Source: Bacteroidales bacterium KHT7 (GTDB lineage: Bacteria; Bacteroidota; Bacteroidia; Bacteroidales; Bacteroidaceae). Taken from it: 43,411 nucleotides of DNA. The notes beneath the pieces are model-generated. The model was not told where the DNA came from. It saw only the letters and a list, made by a program, of their open reading frames with translations, and searched no databases. This document shows, one piece after another, positions 8,211-14,891 of the stretch. The DNA lies in contig FNBQ01000029.1 in the NCBI GenBank assembly GCA_900102385.1, positions 747 through 44,157 of the forward strand, written 5' to 3'. The position numbers were made by a program, and so were the translations under genes. Every line of letters begins with the position of its first letter. Positions within the stretch are counted from its first letter, which is position 1.

Positions 8211-9494
8211 ATGAAAAGATTTTTAATTTTCTCAGCATTTTTTCTGGCGATGCAGGGCATTGTGGCACAGAGTTTTAGCGATTATTTCGAAGACAAGACG
8301 CTGAGAATAGACTATACCTTCAGCGGCAATCACGATTTGCAACATATCGAGGTGTCTGAACTGAAAAAATCGGACGGATGGTACGGCAGAAGGCACAATC
8401 TCGACTCTCTGCCACTACGCGGAAACGGTCAGATTTACATGAAGCACAAGGGCAAGGTTGTCTATGCCACTTCGTTCTCAAGCCTGTTTCAGGAATGGCT
8501 CACAACCGAGGAGAGCACAAAGGCTACAAAATCGTTCGAAAACACTTTTCTGCTGCCTTTCCCTAAGGATGAGATGGACGTTACAATAAACCTGACAAAC
8601 ACTCACAACAAGGTGGTTTCTGAACTCACCTATCACATCAACCCTAAGGATATCCTGATAAGGCAGATGAAGCCGAACAAGGAGCAGAAAACAAGATATA
8701 TCCACAAGGGCGGCGACCCGAAGGAGTGCATTGACGTTGTGATTGTTGCCGAGGGATATACCGAAAGCGAGCTCGAAACGTTCTTCAAGGATGCCGAGAT
8801 TGCTTCGGAATCGCTCTTTGCACACGCGCCTTTCTCGGCAAACAAAAGTAAGTTCAACATTCTGGCGGTAGGCGCGGTTTCTAAAGACAGCGGCGTGAGC
8901 ATTCCGCGTTTGGGACAATGGAAGAACACGGCTCTGTCATCGCATTTCAGCACGTTCTATTCTGACAGGTATCTTACTACCCTTCACATAAAGGACTTGC
9001 ACGATGTTCTTGCCTGTCTGCCCTACGAGCACATCATCATCCTTGCAAATACCGACGAATACGGCGGCGGCGGAATATACAACTCGTACACCCTCACAAC
9101 GGCGCACCACGAGCAGTTCAGACCGGTTGTGGTTCATGAGTTCGGACACAGCTTCGGCGGTCTGGCCGACGAGTATTTCTACGACGACCAGTTCGAGACT
9201 CAATATCCATCCGACACCGAGCCATGGGAGCCTAACCTGACAACCCTTGTTGATTTCGACAGCAAATGGAAGGATATGCTGCCTAAAAAGACGAAGATTC
9301 CTACTCCTATCCCACCGTTAGACACCGAAGAGAATCTGATGAAGAAGATAGGCGTGTACGAGGGCGGCGGATATCAGTCAAAGGGCGTTTACCGTCCGTT
9401 CTACACCTGCCGCATGAAGGTGAACGAGGTGAGCCGCTTCTGCAATGTGTGCCAAAGGGCTATGCTGAGGCTAATAGACTTCTACACAAAATAA
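8211..9494 (+). CDS. M64 family zinc metallopeptidase (IgA-peptidase-like), secreted
   Basis: This 427-residue exported protein has a signal peptide (MKRFLIFSAFFLAMQGIVAQ). The N-terminal region (about 22-150) looks like the beta-rich M64 N-terminal domain. The C-terminal peptidase domain carries CIDVVIVAEGYTESE and the zinc motif HEFGHSFGGLADEYF, fitting HExxHxxxxxxDE-type M64 peptidases with Phe at the third position. Near the C terminus are a Cys-containing TCRMK and a CNVC. No T9SS C-terminal sorting domain is visible, so a periplasmic or surface location by another route is likelier. The gene converges with the AEC transporter gene with only 2 nt between the stop codons. The substrate is unknown. 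Confidence 0.88.
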   Translation: MKRFLIFSAFFLAMQGIVAQSFSDYFEDKTLRIDYTFSGNHDLQHIEVSELKKSDGWYGRRHNLDSLPLRGNGQIYMKHKGKVVYATSFSSLFQEWLTTEESTKATKSFENTFLLPFPKDEMDVTINLTNTHNKVVSELTYHINPKDILIRQMKPNKEQKTRYIHKGGDPKECIDVVIVAEGYTESELETFFKDAEIASESLFAHAPFSANKSKFNILAVGAVSKDSGVSIPRLGQWKNTALSSHFSTFYSDRYLTTLHIKDLHDVLACLPYEHIIILANTDEYGGGGIYNSYTLTTAHHEQFRPVVVHEFGHSFGGLADEYFYDDQFETQYPSDTEPWEPNLTTLVDFDSKWKDMLPKKTKIPTPIPPLDTEENLMKKIGVYEGGGYQSKGVYRPFYTCRMKVNEVSRFCNVCQRAMLRLIDFYTK

Positions 9495-9496
9495 AA

Positions 9497-10408
9497 TCAG
9501 AGAATCATTGACACCAAAGGTATCGTTATCATCGACAGCAATGTGGTGATAAAGGTACCTTGTGCCATTACGGTCTCGTCTCTGCCGTACTTAAAACAGA
9601 GCATCGTGCCGAACGAGGCAACGGGCATGGCGGTTATCATCGTGTTGATGCTGATGATACGGTCGTCGAACAAGCCCGAAAAGCGGAACAGATACATAAC
9701 GAACAGCGGCAGGATGAAAAGGCGGAACGCCGACATCAGGAATATCTTAGGACCGCCGGTCATGTGTTTCAGCGGTATCTGCGAGATGCTGTAGCCAATT
9801 ATCAGCAGCGAGCCGGGCACGGTTATGTTGCCGATGAGCGTGAACGGCTGCGCTATAACGTGGGGCACTCTGATGGCAAAAGCCACGATTATCACGCTTA
9901 TGTACGTTCCTATCATCGCCGGAGAATAGAAACGCTTCCATTGAAACTTACCTTCTGACTTGCCTGCAATAAACTGAACGCCCCAGATAAACACGCAAAA
10001 GGTATTTGCCACATTCAGAATACTTGCATAGAACACGGCCTCAGGACCGAACATCGATGCCACAACGGGATAGCCTATGAAGCCCACGTTTCCGAAGGCA
10101 AGCATGAAGCTGAACAGTCCTTCCTCCTCGCCCACATTGAACAGTCGCGGCAGATAGGCTGCTATGACAAGCAGCACGACATACGTTATTATGCCGACAA
10201 TCATCAGCGGAACGATAAGCTCACGGCTTGGCAGATTGTCGCCCATAGTGCTGGCTATGATAAGGCACGGACAAGTAAGGTTGATAATAAGGCTCGCCAT
10301 CTTCTTGCTCAATGTCTGGTCGAACAACTTAGCCTTGCCGCTTATGTAGCCGGCAATAACCACGGCAAACAGCATAGCCATCTGCTCGAGAATAACTGTA
10401 AAATCCAT
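9497..10408 (-). CDS. AEC (auxin efflux carrier) family transporter
   Basis: This integral membrane protein has 303 residues from ATG 10408 (MDFTVILEQMAMLFAVVIAGYISGK) and about ten hydrophobic helices. The INLTCPCLIIASTMGD region resembles the N-terminal core of AEC/BASS-like transporters. A matching C-terminal half carries TMITAMPVASFGTMLCFKYG. AEC proteins export or exchange organic acids such as malate; the substrate is not predictable here. An alternative TTG start at 10420 is less likely because ATG 10408 follows a consensus -7 box by 22 nt. It converges tightly with the M64 gene, and no terminator hairpin is seen between them. Confidence 0.9.
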   Translation of the reverse strand: MDFTVILEQMAMLFAVVIAGYISGKAKLFDQTLSKKMASLIINLTCPCLIIASTMGDNLPSRELIVPLMIVGIITYVVLLVIAAYLPRLFNVGEEEGLFSFMLAFGNVGFIGYPVVASMFGPEAVFYASILNVANTFCVFIWGVQFIAGKSEGKFQWKRFYSPAMIGTYISVIIVAFAIRVPHVIAQPFTLIGNITVPGSLLIIGYSISQIPLKHMTGGPKIFLMSAFRLFILPLFVMYLFRFSGLFDDRIISINTMITAMPVASFGTMLCFKYGRDETVMAQGTFITTLLSMITIPLVSMIL

Positions 10409-10430
10409 CGTGTTACCCAATAAAAATTGT

Positions 10431-10439
10431 GCAAAGTTA
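10431..10439 (-). promoter_or_regulatory. -7 element of the AEC transporter gene
   Basis: The minus strand reads TAACTTTGC, matching TAnnTTTGC, 22 nt before ATG 10408. Confidence 0.55.
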
Positions 10440-10488
10440 AACTAAAAAAGCATTATGCTGAAGTTTTTGGGGACTTAAATGCAATCGC

Positions 10489-10513
10489 AATTGACAATGG
10501 ATAGTTGACAATT
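10489..10513. repeat. Dispersed TTGACAATgG/aGTTGACAATT-type repeat, copy 1
   Basis: AATTGACAAT, then GGAT, then AGTTGACAATT. The same short pattern, with small changes, recurs at 21301-21372 and on the opposite strand at 28930-28972. All three copies are intergenic. Similar AT-rich short repeats are common between genes of Bacteroidales. Confidence 0.7.
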
Positions 10514-10638
10514 TCTTTTCTGGTATGTGCGCATAGATACGACTCTTCAATATGCCATTGTTAACCTAATAAATGTTAAAATAGCTCACAATAAGTATCT
10601 TGGATGATGGAAAGTCCATATATGTGCCGATTTTTTTC

Positions 10639-10647
10639 TACCTTTGC
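10639..10647 (+). promoter_or_regulatory. -7 element of the DUF1016 gene
   Basis: TACCTTTGC matches the consensus and ends 17 nt before ATG 10665. An in-frame TTG at 10644 lies inside it. Confidence 0.55.
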
Positions 10648-10664
10648 TCTCAAACCAATCACAA

Positions 10665-11258
10665 ATGAAACAAGATAATCCATCTCAACAAGTTCAGCAA
10701 CTTGACACGCTATATAGCGATGTACGTCAAATCATAGAGACTTCACGCAGCAATGCCGTGCGTAGTGTCGATTTCTGTCGTGTGCAGATGTATTGGCACA
10801 TGGGGCAACGCATATTCGAGGAAGAGCAGCAAGGCAAGGAACGCGCCGACTATGGAGCGTATCTTTTGCAGAATTTAGCAAAACGCTTGGAGCCCGAGTT
10901 CGGAAGCGGATTTGGCTATCGTCAACTTAAGTTTTGCCGTCAGTTTTATAGGACATATCCAAATAGGAACACACTGTGTTCCCAATTGAACTGGAGCCAA
11001 TATCGTATGCTGATTCAGATTCCAGACCCCGACAAGCGTGAGTACTACGAATTGGAATCCGTAAATAACGCATGGACAGCCCGCGAGACGGAAAGGCAAA
11101 TAAATTCGATGCTCTACGAACGTTTGTTGATGAGCAACGACAAGGAGAGTGTACTTGCCGTGGCTCGTAAGGAACGCATCCCCGAAAGCCCTACCGAAAT
11201 CATCAAAGACCCAATGGTGCTCGAGTTTCTTGGACTGCACGTACCTGATTACAATTGA
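10665..11258 (+). CDS. DUF1016 N-terminal domain protein, lacking the nuclease half
   Basis: This 197-residue product matches the N-terminal winged-helix-like half of DUF1016/YhcG proteins (IIETSRSNAVRSVDFCRVQMYWHMGQRIFEEE; GFGYRQLKFCRQFY; LNWSQYRMLIQI; ARETERQINSMLYERLL). Full-length members are usually about 330-380 residues and carry a C-terminal PDDEXK-like nuclease domain after the IKDPMVLEFLGL stretch. Here the frame stops five residues after that stretch and no remnant of the nuclease half is visible downstream, where a hairpin-repeat block begins. It may be a truncated relic or a short stable form. The start ATG 10665 is supported by the -7 box. Confidence 0.8.
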   Translation: MKQDNPSQQVQQLDTLYSDVRQIIETSRSNAVRSVDFCRVQMYWHMGQRIFEEEQQGKERADYGAYLLQNLAKRLEPEFGSGFGYRQLKFCRQFYRTYPNRNTLCSQLNWSQYRMLIQIPDPDKREYYELESVNNAWTARETERQINSMLYERLLMSNDKESVLAVARKERIPESPTEIIKDPMVLEFLGLHVPDYN

Positions 11259-11273
11259 TAACATTACTTAAAA

Positions 11274-11390
11274 GGAAGTTTTTTCAGAGGTGGGAATTAC
11301 AAATTCCCGTTTTTCATCTACAGCAGAATTGCAAATTCTGCTGGACTTTATGGGGAGTTTCTTTGCTGACTAACTACAGATACGGTACGG
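11274..11390 (+). repeat. Paired-palindrome repeat block, copy 1
   Basis: Two hairpins follow a TTTTTTCAGAGGT lead: GGGAATT-ACA-AATTCCC (11292-11308) and CAGCAGAATT-GCA-AATTCTGCTG (11321-11343), then CTGGACTTTATGGGG and CTAACTACA. The same block returns at 12335-12450 on the other side of the RAYT gene. The array starts 16 nt after the DUF1016 stop codon. Confidence 0.85.
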
Positions 11391-11447
11391 CAGAACATAA
11401 GGATGTTGTTGCGAATACATCACACACACCGTGGTTCTGACGAATTT

Positions 11448-11494
11448 CCGAATTCGGCAGCATAAAAATTATGGGAATTTGCAATTCCCACCGC
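11448..11494 (+). repeat. REP-like double hairpin immediately downstream of the RAYT gene
   Basis: Stem 1 is CTGACGAATT-TCCG-AATTCGGCAG (one mismatch). Stem 2 is GGGAATT-TGC-AATTCCC. A linker of 10-15 nt containing CATAA separates them. This is the short form without the 39-nt insert. It ends within about 10 nt of the RAYT stop codon and has the same orientation as the copy on the other side of that gene. Confidence 0.85.
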
Positions 11495-11503
11495 TTTCAG
11501 TCA

Positions 11504-12043
11504 TCACAATGTTACGACTTCAACATCAAGCAATCCTTTATCACCGACATAGTTCGGTGCAGAACTGTACAAATAATCTTCAGCACGCGCCACGAACTCC
11601 GCCTTTACAGGATTATTATGAACATAATCAATTTTTTGAGAAAGAAATTTCAAAGTATAGATTTCCTCTACATGGTTTCCATCTTGCCAGAAACGATACT
11701 TCTGATTATGACTACCAGCTGCCCCGGCGGACAAGAAATGTTCAAGCATCCAATCGCGTCGGCTTTCGCGCTCGTCTTGTTCTAAGATTTCGATGATTTT
11801 CTTGTTTGTAAACTTCTTGAAATCTCGCAAAATATCACTTATTGATTGTCCTTCTTCTGTTCCCGCAACGATGTGCAGATGATTCGTCATCAAAACCCAA
11901 GCATATATGTGTAGTCCCTTATGTTGCCTACAATAATCAAGCGATTCGATAATGACATAGCGATATCTTGGTCGGGAAAAGATGTCAATCCAATCAACCA
12001 CCGTAGTAGTTGTAAAGTACAGTCGTTTGGTAAGATGAGTCAT
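11504..12043 (-). CDS. REP-associated tyrosine transposase (RAYT, IS200-like Y1 transposase)
   Basis: This single-strand HUH transposase has 179 residues from ATG 12043 (MTHLTKRLYFTTTTVVDW). Catalytic residues are visible: the HUH motif as His55-Leu-His57 in WVLMTNHLHIV, and the tyrosine as Tyr140 in KIDYVHNNPVKAEFV, which aligns by eye with the DYIYINPVK segment of E. coli YafM/TnpA-REP. The C terminus carries the typical AEDYLYSSA. Unlike mobile IS200 elements it is a single-copy-style gene with imperfect-palindrome repeats on both sides, the classic RAYT arrangement. In-frame codons upstream of 12043 are ignored because a -7 box sits at 12080-12088. It appears intact. Confidence 0.9.
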   Translation of the reverse strand: MTHLTKRLYFTTTTVVDWIDIFSRPRYRYVIIESLDYCRQHKGLHIYAWVLMTNHLHIVAGTEEGQSISDILRDFKKFTNKKIIEILEQDERESRRDWMLEHFLSAGAAGSHNQKYRFWQDGNHVEEIYTLKFLSQKIDYVHNNPVKAEFVARAEDYLYSSAPNYVGDKGLLDVEVVTL

Positions 12044-12079
12044 AAGTAATCGTTTTTGTTTAACTATGTTTGAACCATT

Positions 12080-12088
12080 GCAAATATA
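12080..12088 (-). promoter_or_regulatory. -7 element of the RAYT gene
   Basis: The minus strand reads TATATTTGC, 36 nt before ATG 12043, which supports that start. Confidence 0.5.
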
Positions 12089-12158
12089 ATCTTTTATAAT
12101 GAAATCAGAACTTTTCTTACAGTCTTTCTCCACTTGTTTTTCTAAATACCTCGTAGTT

Positions 12159-12250
12159 CTGCCGAATTTCCGCGCTCGAACTTTGTTCGCTTGCTACCGA
12201 AGGGACGCAAGAATTCGGCAGCATATAAATTATGGGAATTTGTAATTCCC
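12159..12250 (+). repeat. REP-like element, long form, upstream of the RAYT gene
   Basis: Outer arms CTGCCGAATT (12159-12168) and AATTCGGCAG (12212-12221) enclose TCCG plus a 39-nt insert (12173-12211). The insert itself can fold as CGAAC-TTT-GTTCG and CTTGC...GCAAG. A second hairpin GGGAATT-TGT-AATTCCC follows (12234-12250). Without the insert it equals the short form at 11448-11494. Confidence 0.9.
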
Positions 12251-12261
12251 ACCACTTTTTT

Positions 12262-12300
12262 ACTTTACCTTAATAAAGCAAATAAGACAAACAAAAAACA
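12262..12300 (+). repeat. Tail shared by two repeat copies
   Basis: About 30 nt, beginning ACCTTAATAAAGCAAATAAG, recur nearly exactly at about 12532-12570 in the same position relative to the neighbouring long-form element. This indicates a local duplication of repeat plus tail. Confidence 0.8.
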
Positions 12301-12334
12301 TCTACCCAACTACAACTGATTACACTAATCAAAG

Positions 12335-12450
12335 ACTGTTTCTTCAGAGGTGGGAATTGCAAATTCCCATTTTTCATTCACAGCAGAATTGCAAATTCTG
12401 CTGGACTTTTTTGGGGGACTCGAAGTTTATTTGCAGACTAACTACAAATT
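12335..12450 (+). repeat. Paired-palindrome repeat block, copy 2
   Basis: GGGAATT-GCA-AATTCCC (12352-12368) and CAGCAGAATT-GCA-AATTCTGCTG (12381-12403) sit in the same order and spacing as the block at 11274-11390, followed by the same GCTGGACTTT and GACTAACTACA words. The two copies bracket the RAYT gene and its flanking repeats. The stretch 12044-12595 holds only such repeats and no gene. Confidence 0.85.
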
Positions 12451-12459
12451 CCCTTCGTT

Positions 12460-12520
12460 CTGCCGGAATTCCGCGCTCGAACTTTGTTCGCTTGCTACCG
12501 AAGGGACGCAAGAATTCCCA
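12460..12520 (+). repeat. REP-like long form with rearranged right arm
   Basis: The left arm is CTGCCGGAATT and the 39-nt insert (12474-12512) is identical to the neighbouring copy, but the right side continues AATTCCCACCGC instead of AATTCGGCAG. The element thus appears fused to the second hairpin's right half, with loss of the sequence between. Confidence 0.8.
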
Positions 12521-12595
12521 CCGCTTTTTAAATTACCTTAATAAAGCAAATAAGACAAACAAAACAAATTACGACACTTCATCAGACTACGCTTA

Positions 12596-12898
12596 TTAAC
12601 GTTTCTTTCCTTTTCCAAAAATATCAGAATGAGAACCTGTACGATAAAGTGAAATTATACGAATTTCAGTATCTTTTTCATACACTAGCAACCAATCTGG
12701 AGTAATATGACATTCCCAATAACCATTATAATCTCCAACAAGCAGATGATTTCGAAACTTCGCAGGCATTGGTTCATCTGAACATAACAAACGCACAACT
12801 TTAAGTAGTTTTTCTATATCCAATCCACGACGAACAGCCAACTTCACATCCTTTTGATACTGCTTAGTCGTTTTTACTATGTAAGTTTTTTCACTCAT
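12596..12898 (-). CDS. yafQ: YafQ-family type II toxin (mRNA interferase)
   Basis: This 100-residue RelE/ParE-superfamily toxin is of the YafQ type, which cleaves mRNA on the ribosome. Conserved residues are visible: the NHLLVGDYNGYWECHITPDWLLVYEKD segment with its His and Asp residues, and the C-terminal LYRTGSHSDIF with the catalytic His. The start overlaps the stop of the upstream antitoxin by 4 nt (ATGA), the usual antitoxin-first arrangement. It sits in the accessory patch between repeat copies. Chromosomal YafQ of E. coli is similar in length (about 92 residues). Confidence 0.93.
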   Translation of the reverse strand: MSEKTYIVKTTKQYQKDVKLAVRRGLDIEKLLKVVRLLCSDEPMPAKFRNHLLVGDYNGYWECHITPDWLLVYEKDTEIRIISLYRTGSHSDIFGKGKKR

Positions 12899-13167
12899 AA
12901 AGAACGCATTGCTTTCTCAAAATCATCGACAGAAGAATAAGAAATCATTTCTTCCTTACCATTGCGAACATCATCTATAACCTTCATTGTTTTTTTATTC
13001 AGATGTTCACCAGTTTCGGGATTGCATAGCGTTGGCTTCTTTTTTGTTTCGGCAGAATGTATATCCACCACTCCACGAAGCATTTTTATTGCCCGCGTAA
13101 CATTTGCAACATTGACGCTATCGTCGACCGTTACTATTAACTGTTTTTTAGTTACTACCGATGCCAT
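12895..13167 (-). CDS. Putative antitoxin of the YafQ-type toxin
   Basis: This 90-residue protein is encoded directly upstream of the toxin with a 4-nt overlap. The N-terminal part (KKQLIVTVDDSVNVANVTRAIKMLRGV, about 8-34) reads like a beta strand plus helix DNA-binding/dimerisation unit. The C-terminal part (VIDDVRNGKEEMISYSSVDDFEKAMRSL) resembles the toxin-wrapping tails seen in several Bacteroidales antitoxins. It is not clearly a DinJ/RelB ribbon-helix-helix protein, so the family is left open. A consensus promoter lies just upstream. Autoregulation is expected by analogy, not shown. Confidence 0.75.
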   Translation of the reverse strand: MASVVTKKQLIVTVDDSVNVANVTRAIKMLRGVVDIHSAETKKKPTLCNPETGEHLNKKTMKVIDDVRNGKEEMISYSSVDDFEKAMRSL

Positions 13168-13198
13168 AATATTTTAAACAAACCGTATGACTTTTGTG

Positions 13199-13230
13199 GC
13201 AAAAATAACACATTGTTTTGAAATGACAAA
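13199..13230 (-). promoter_or_regulatory. Promoter of the toxin-antitoxin operon
   Basis: On the minus strand, TTTG (13227-13230), a 19-nt spacer and TATTTTTGC (13199-13207) give a near-complete match, 31 nt before the antitoxin ATG. Confidence 0.7.
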
Positions 13231-13245
13231 ATAAAGCCTTGTGTT

Positions 13246-13308
13246 CTGCCGAATTTCCGCGCTCGAACTTTGTTCGCTTGCTACCGAAGGGACGCAAGAA
13301 TTCGGCAG
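13246..13308 (+). repeat. REP-like long-form element between TA operon and susD
   Basis: Arms CTGCCGAATT (13246-13255) and AATTCGGCAG (13299-13308) enclose TCCG and the same 39-nt insert (13260-13298). The second hairpin is absent or decayed after GCATAGAATTTATAGG. The sequence is identical to the 12159 copy across the whole first stem and insert. Confidence 0.9.
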
Positions 13309-13328
13309 CATAGAATTTATAGGTTGGT

Positions 13329-13370
13329 AAAAAAACAGAGCGTGCAAACAAATGCACGCCCCGCCTTTTT
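13329..13370 (-). terminator. Terminator of susC-susD pair 1
   Basis: The stem GCGTGCA with TGCACGC (6-nt loop) is followed on the minus strand by TCTGTTTTTTT. It lies just past the susD stop at 13387. Confidence 0.8.
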
Positions 13371-13386
13371 TATAGTAAAAGTGTTA

Positions 13387-14865
13387 TTATTTATTTCCAC
13401 CAGCCCACCATACAGCCTCAGTGAAGACATAGCCACCATCGCCGTATGCAGCAGCTACATTTGGGTTTGATGTTACATCGCTCTCACCGTAAGGCAAGCG
13501 CAAAGGCCAACGGTTTGTAGTTCCGTTGTAAGTATTGTTTGGGTTTGTTAACTTAACAGCATAAGAACCGTCAACAAAGTTGCAACGACGAATATCGTTG
13601 TATGTCTCAAGAACCTCGCCACGAGACTGTGCCAGATACTTCTGAACAAAAATCTCGTTCAAAGCATTCTCGCTATACTTCACAGCTATCTTCTCAAGAT
13701 ATGCAGCAACTTCCTCATCGCTGATTGCCTTACCAGAAGCATAAGCATAATCTGCCAAAGCCACTTTAACAGCTGTTTCAAAGTCAGCCTTTGCGTCCTG
13801 ACCGAGACGAGCCTTAACCTCTGCAAGAATGAAGTAGATTTCAGACCCACCAACCAAAGCAAGGTTAGCAGCACCATTGTCAAGCCACAATGGATATGCC
13901 ATAGTCTCTGTAGCAGTTGCCTGTTCCTCATTACCTGGAGTACTTATACCCGCCTTTGTTTTAAATCCATCAAAAATATAAAAGGCTTCACGTGGATCGT
14001 TTCGCTCCAACATCAAATCATCAACAGTCTTAGAAGAAGCCAAGTAACAACGACTCCAGTGGAAAGCAGACCAAGAATTATCAGCTGTTACTCCGTTGAA
14101 TACATCAAGATATGCACCAGCAAAACCGCCCTCAACAGCAGCCTGAGCCTCTGCAAGAACCTTATTCAAGTGCTCCTCTGTTTTGTTTACGCCATAAGTA
14201 TGCAACAAATAGCGAGCCTTAAGAGCGTGAGCAAAAGCAATCCACTTCTTTGTGTCACCACCAAATATGATATCCTGCTTACTAAGATGACTACCACCAT
14301 TCGCCAAATTAGAGATAGCTTCGTCAAGATTCTTGATTATTTCATCATAGATAAACTTCTGAGAATCAACCTTTGGAGCTGCAATATCTGAAAAGCACTC
14401 AGAGTAAGGAACATCTCCGTGCAAATCTGTCAACACACCCCAGTTAAGAGCATTCAAAACCTGTGCTACACCAAGAACATCTGTATAACCAGCGTTTAGA
14501 CCACCATCCTTACACTTCGCGATAGCCTGTGCAATATTGTGCAAATTCAAATACGTACTGTTCCATTCGTTATTGAATGTTGTACTTGCAGCCATTTCTG
14601 CATAATTACGCACCTCAACATCTCTCAACTGGTTGTTACCAGTACCACACATCTGCTCTGTGTAAGAAACAACATACCATGCGTATGCTCCGTTTATTGT
14701 TGAATATGCAGTTGCAACCTCAGCATCAGTAATCTGGTAAATGGCATTAACCGCGCCCGCAGATGGATGAGCCTCATCGTAGTTGATTCTGTCCATTGTC
14801 TCATCAGAACATGAAGCCATGAACAATGAGAACAAAGAAATTCCCAATATATATAATTTCTTCAT
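13387..14865 (-). CDS. SusD/RagB-like outer-membrane lipoprotein (pair 1)
   Basis: This 492-residue surface lipoprotein would cap a SusC-type transporter and bind its ligand. The signal peptide ends in the lipobox FMASCSDETMD (Cys19). The SusD-like helical TPR core carries ARYLLHTYGVNKTEEHLNKVLAEAQ, AEVKARLGQ and the C-terminal EIFVQKYLAQSRGEVLETYNDIRRC. The overall pattern fits the SusD-like_2 subgroup rather than canonical SusD. It follows the partner susC by 26 nt on the same strand. No linked glycosidase, sulfatase, protease or regulator suggests a substrate. Confidence 0.9.
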   Translation of the reverse strand: MKKLYILGISLFSLFMASCSDETMDRINYDEAHPSAGAVNAIYQITDAEVATAYSTINGAYAWYVVSYTEQMCGTGNNQLRDVEVRNYAEMAASTTFNNEWNSTYLNLHNIAQAIAKCKDGGLNAGYTDVLGVAQVLNALNWGVLTDLHGDVPYSECFSDIAAPKVDSQKFIYDEIIKNLDEAISNLANGGSHLSKQDIIFGGDTKKWIAFAHALKARYLLHTYGVNKTEEHLNKVLAEAQAAVEGGFAGAYLDVFNGVTADNSWSAFHWSRCYLASSKTVDDLMLERNDPREAFYIFDGFKTKAGISTPGNEEQATATETMAYPLWLDNGAANLALVGGSEIYFILAEVKARLGQDAKADFETAVKVALADYAYASGKAISDEEVAAYLEKIAVKYSENALNEIFVQKYLAQSRGEVLETYNDIRRCNFVDGSYAVKLTNPNNTYNGTTNRWPLRLPYGESDVTSNPNVAAAYGDGGYVFTEAVWWAGGNK

Positions 14866-14891
14866 ATCTTTCTATTTTTTGACCTTACTAA

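Noticed and set aside
8211-9494. M64 peptidase as a T9SS cargo
   Set aside because: No C-terminal sorting domain is visible; the protein ends soon after the CNVC segment in RLIDFYTK.
11504-12043. An autonomous IS200/IS605 insertion sequence
   Set aside because: There is no TnpB/IscB partner and no second identical copy of the gene, and the flanks carry multi-copy double hairpins. This fits a RAYT better than a mobile IS200.
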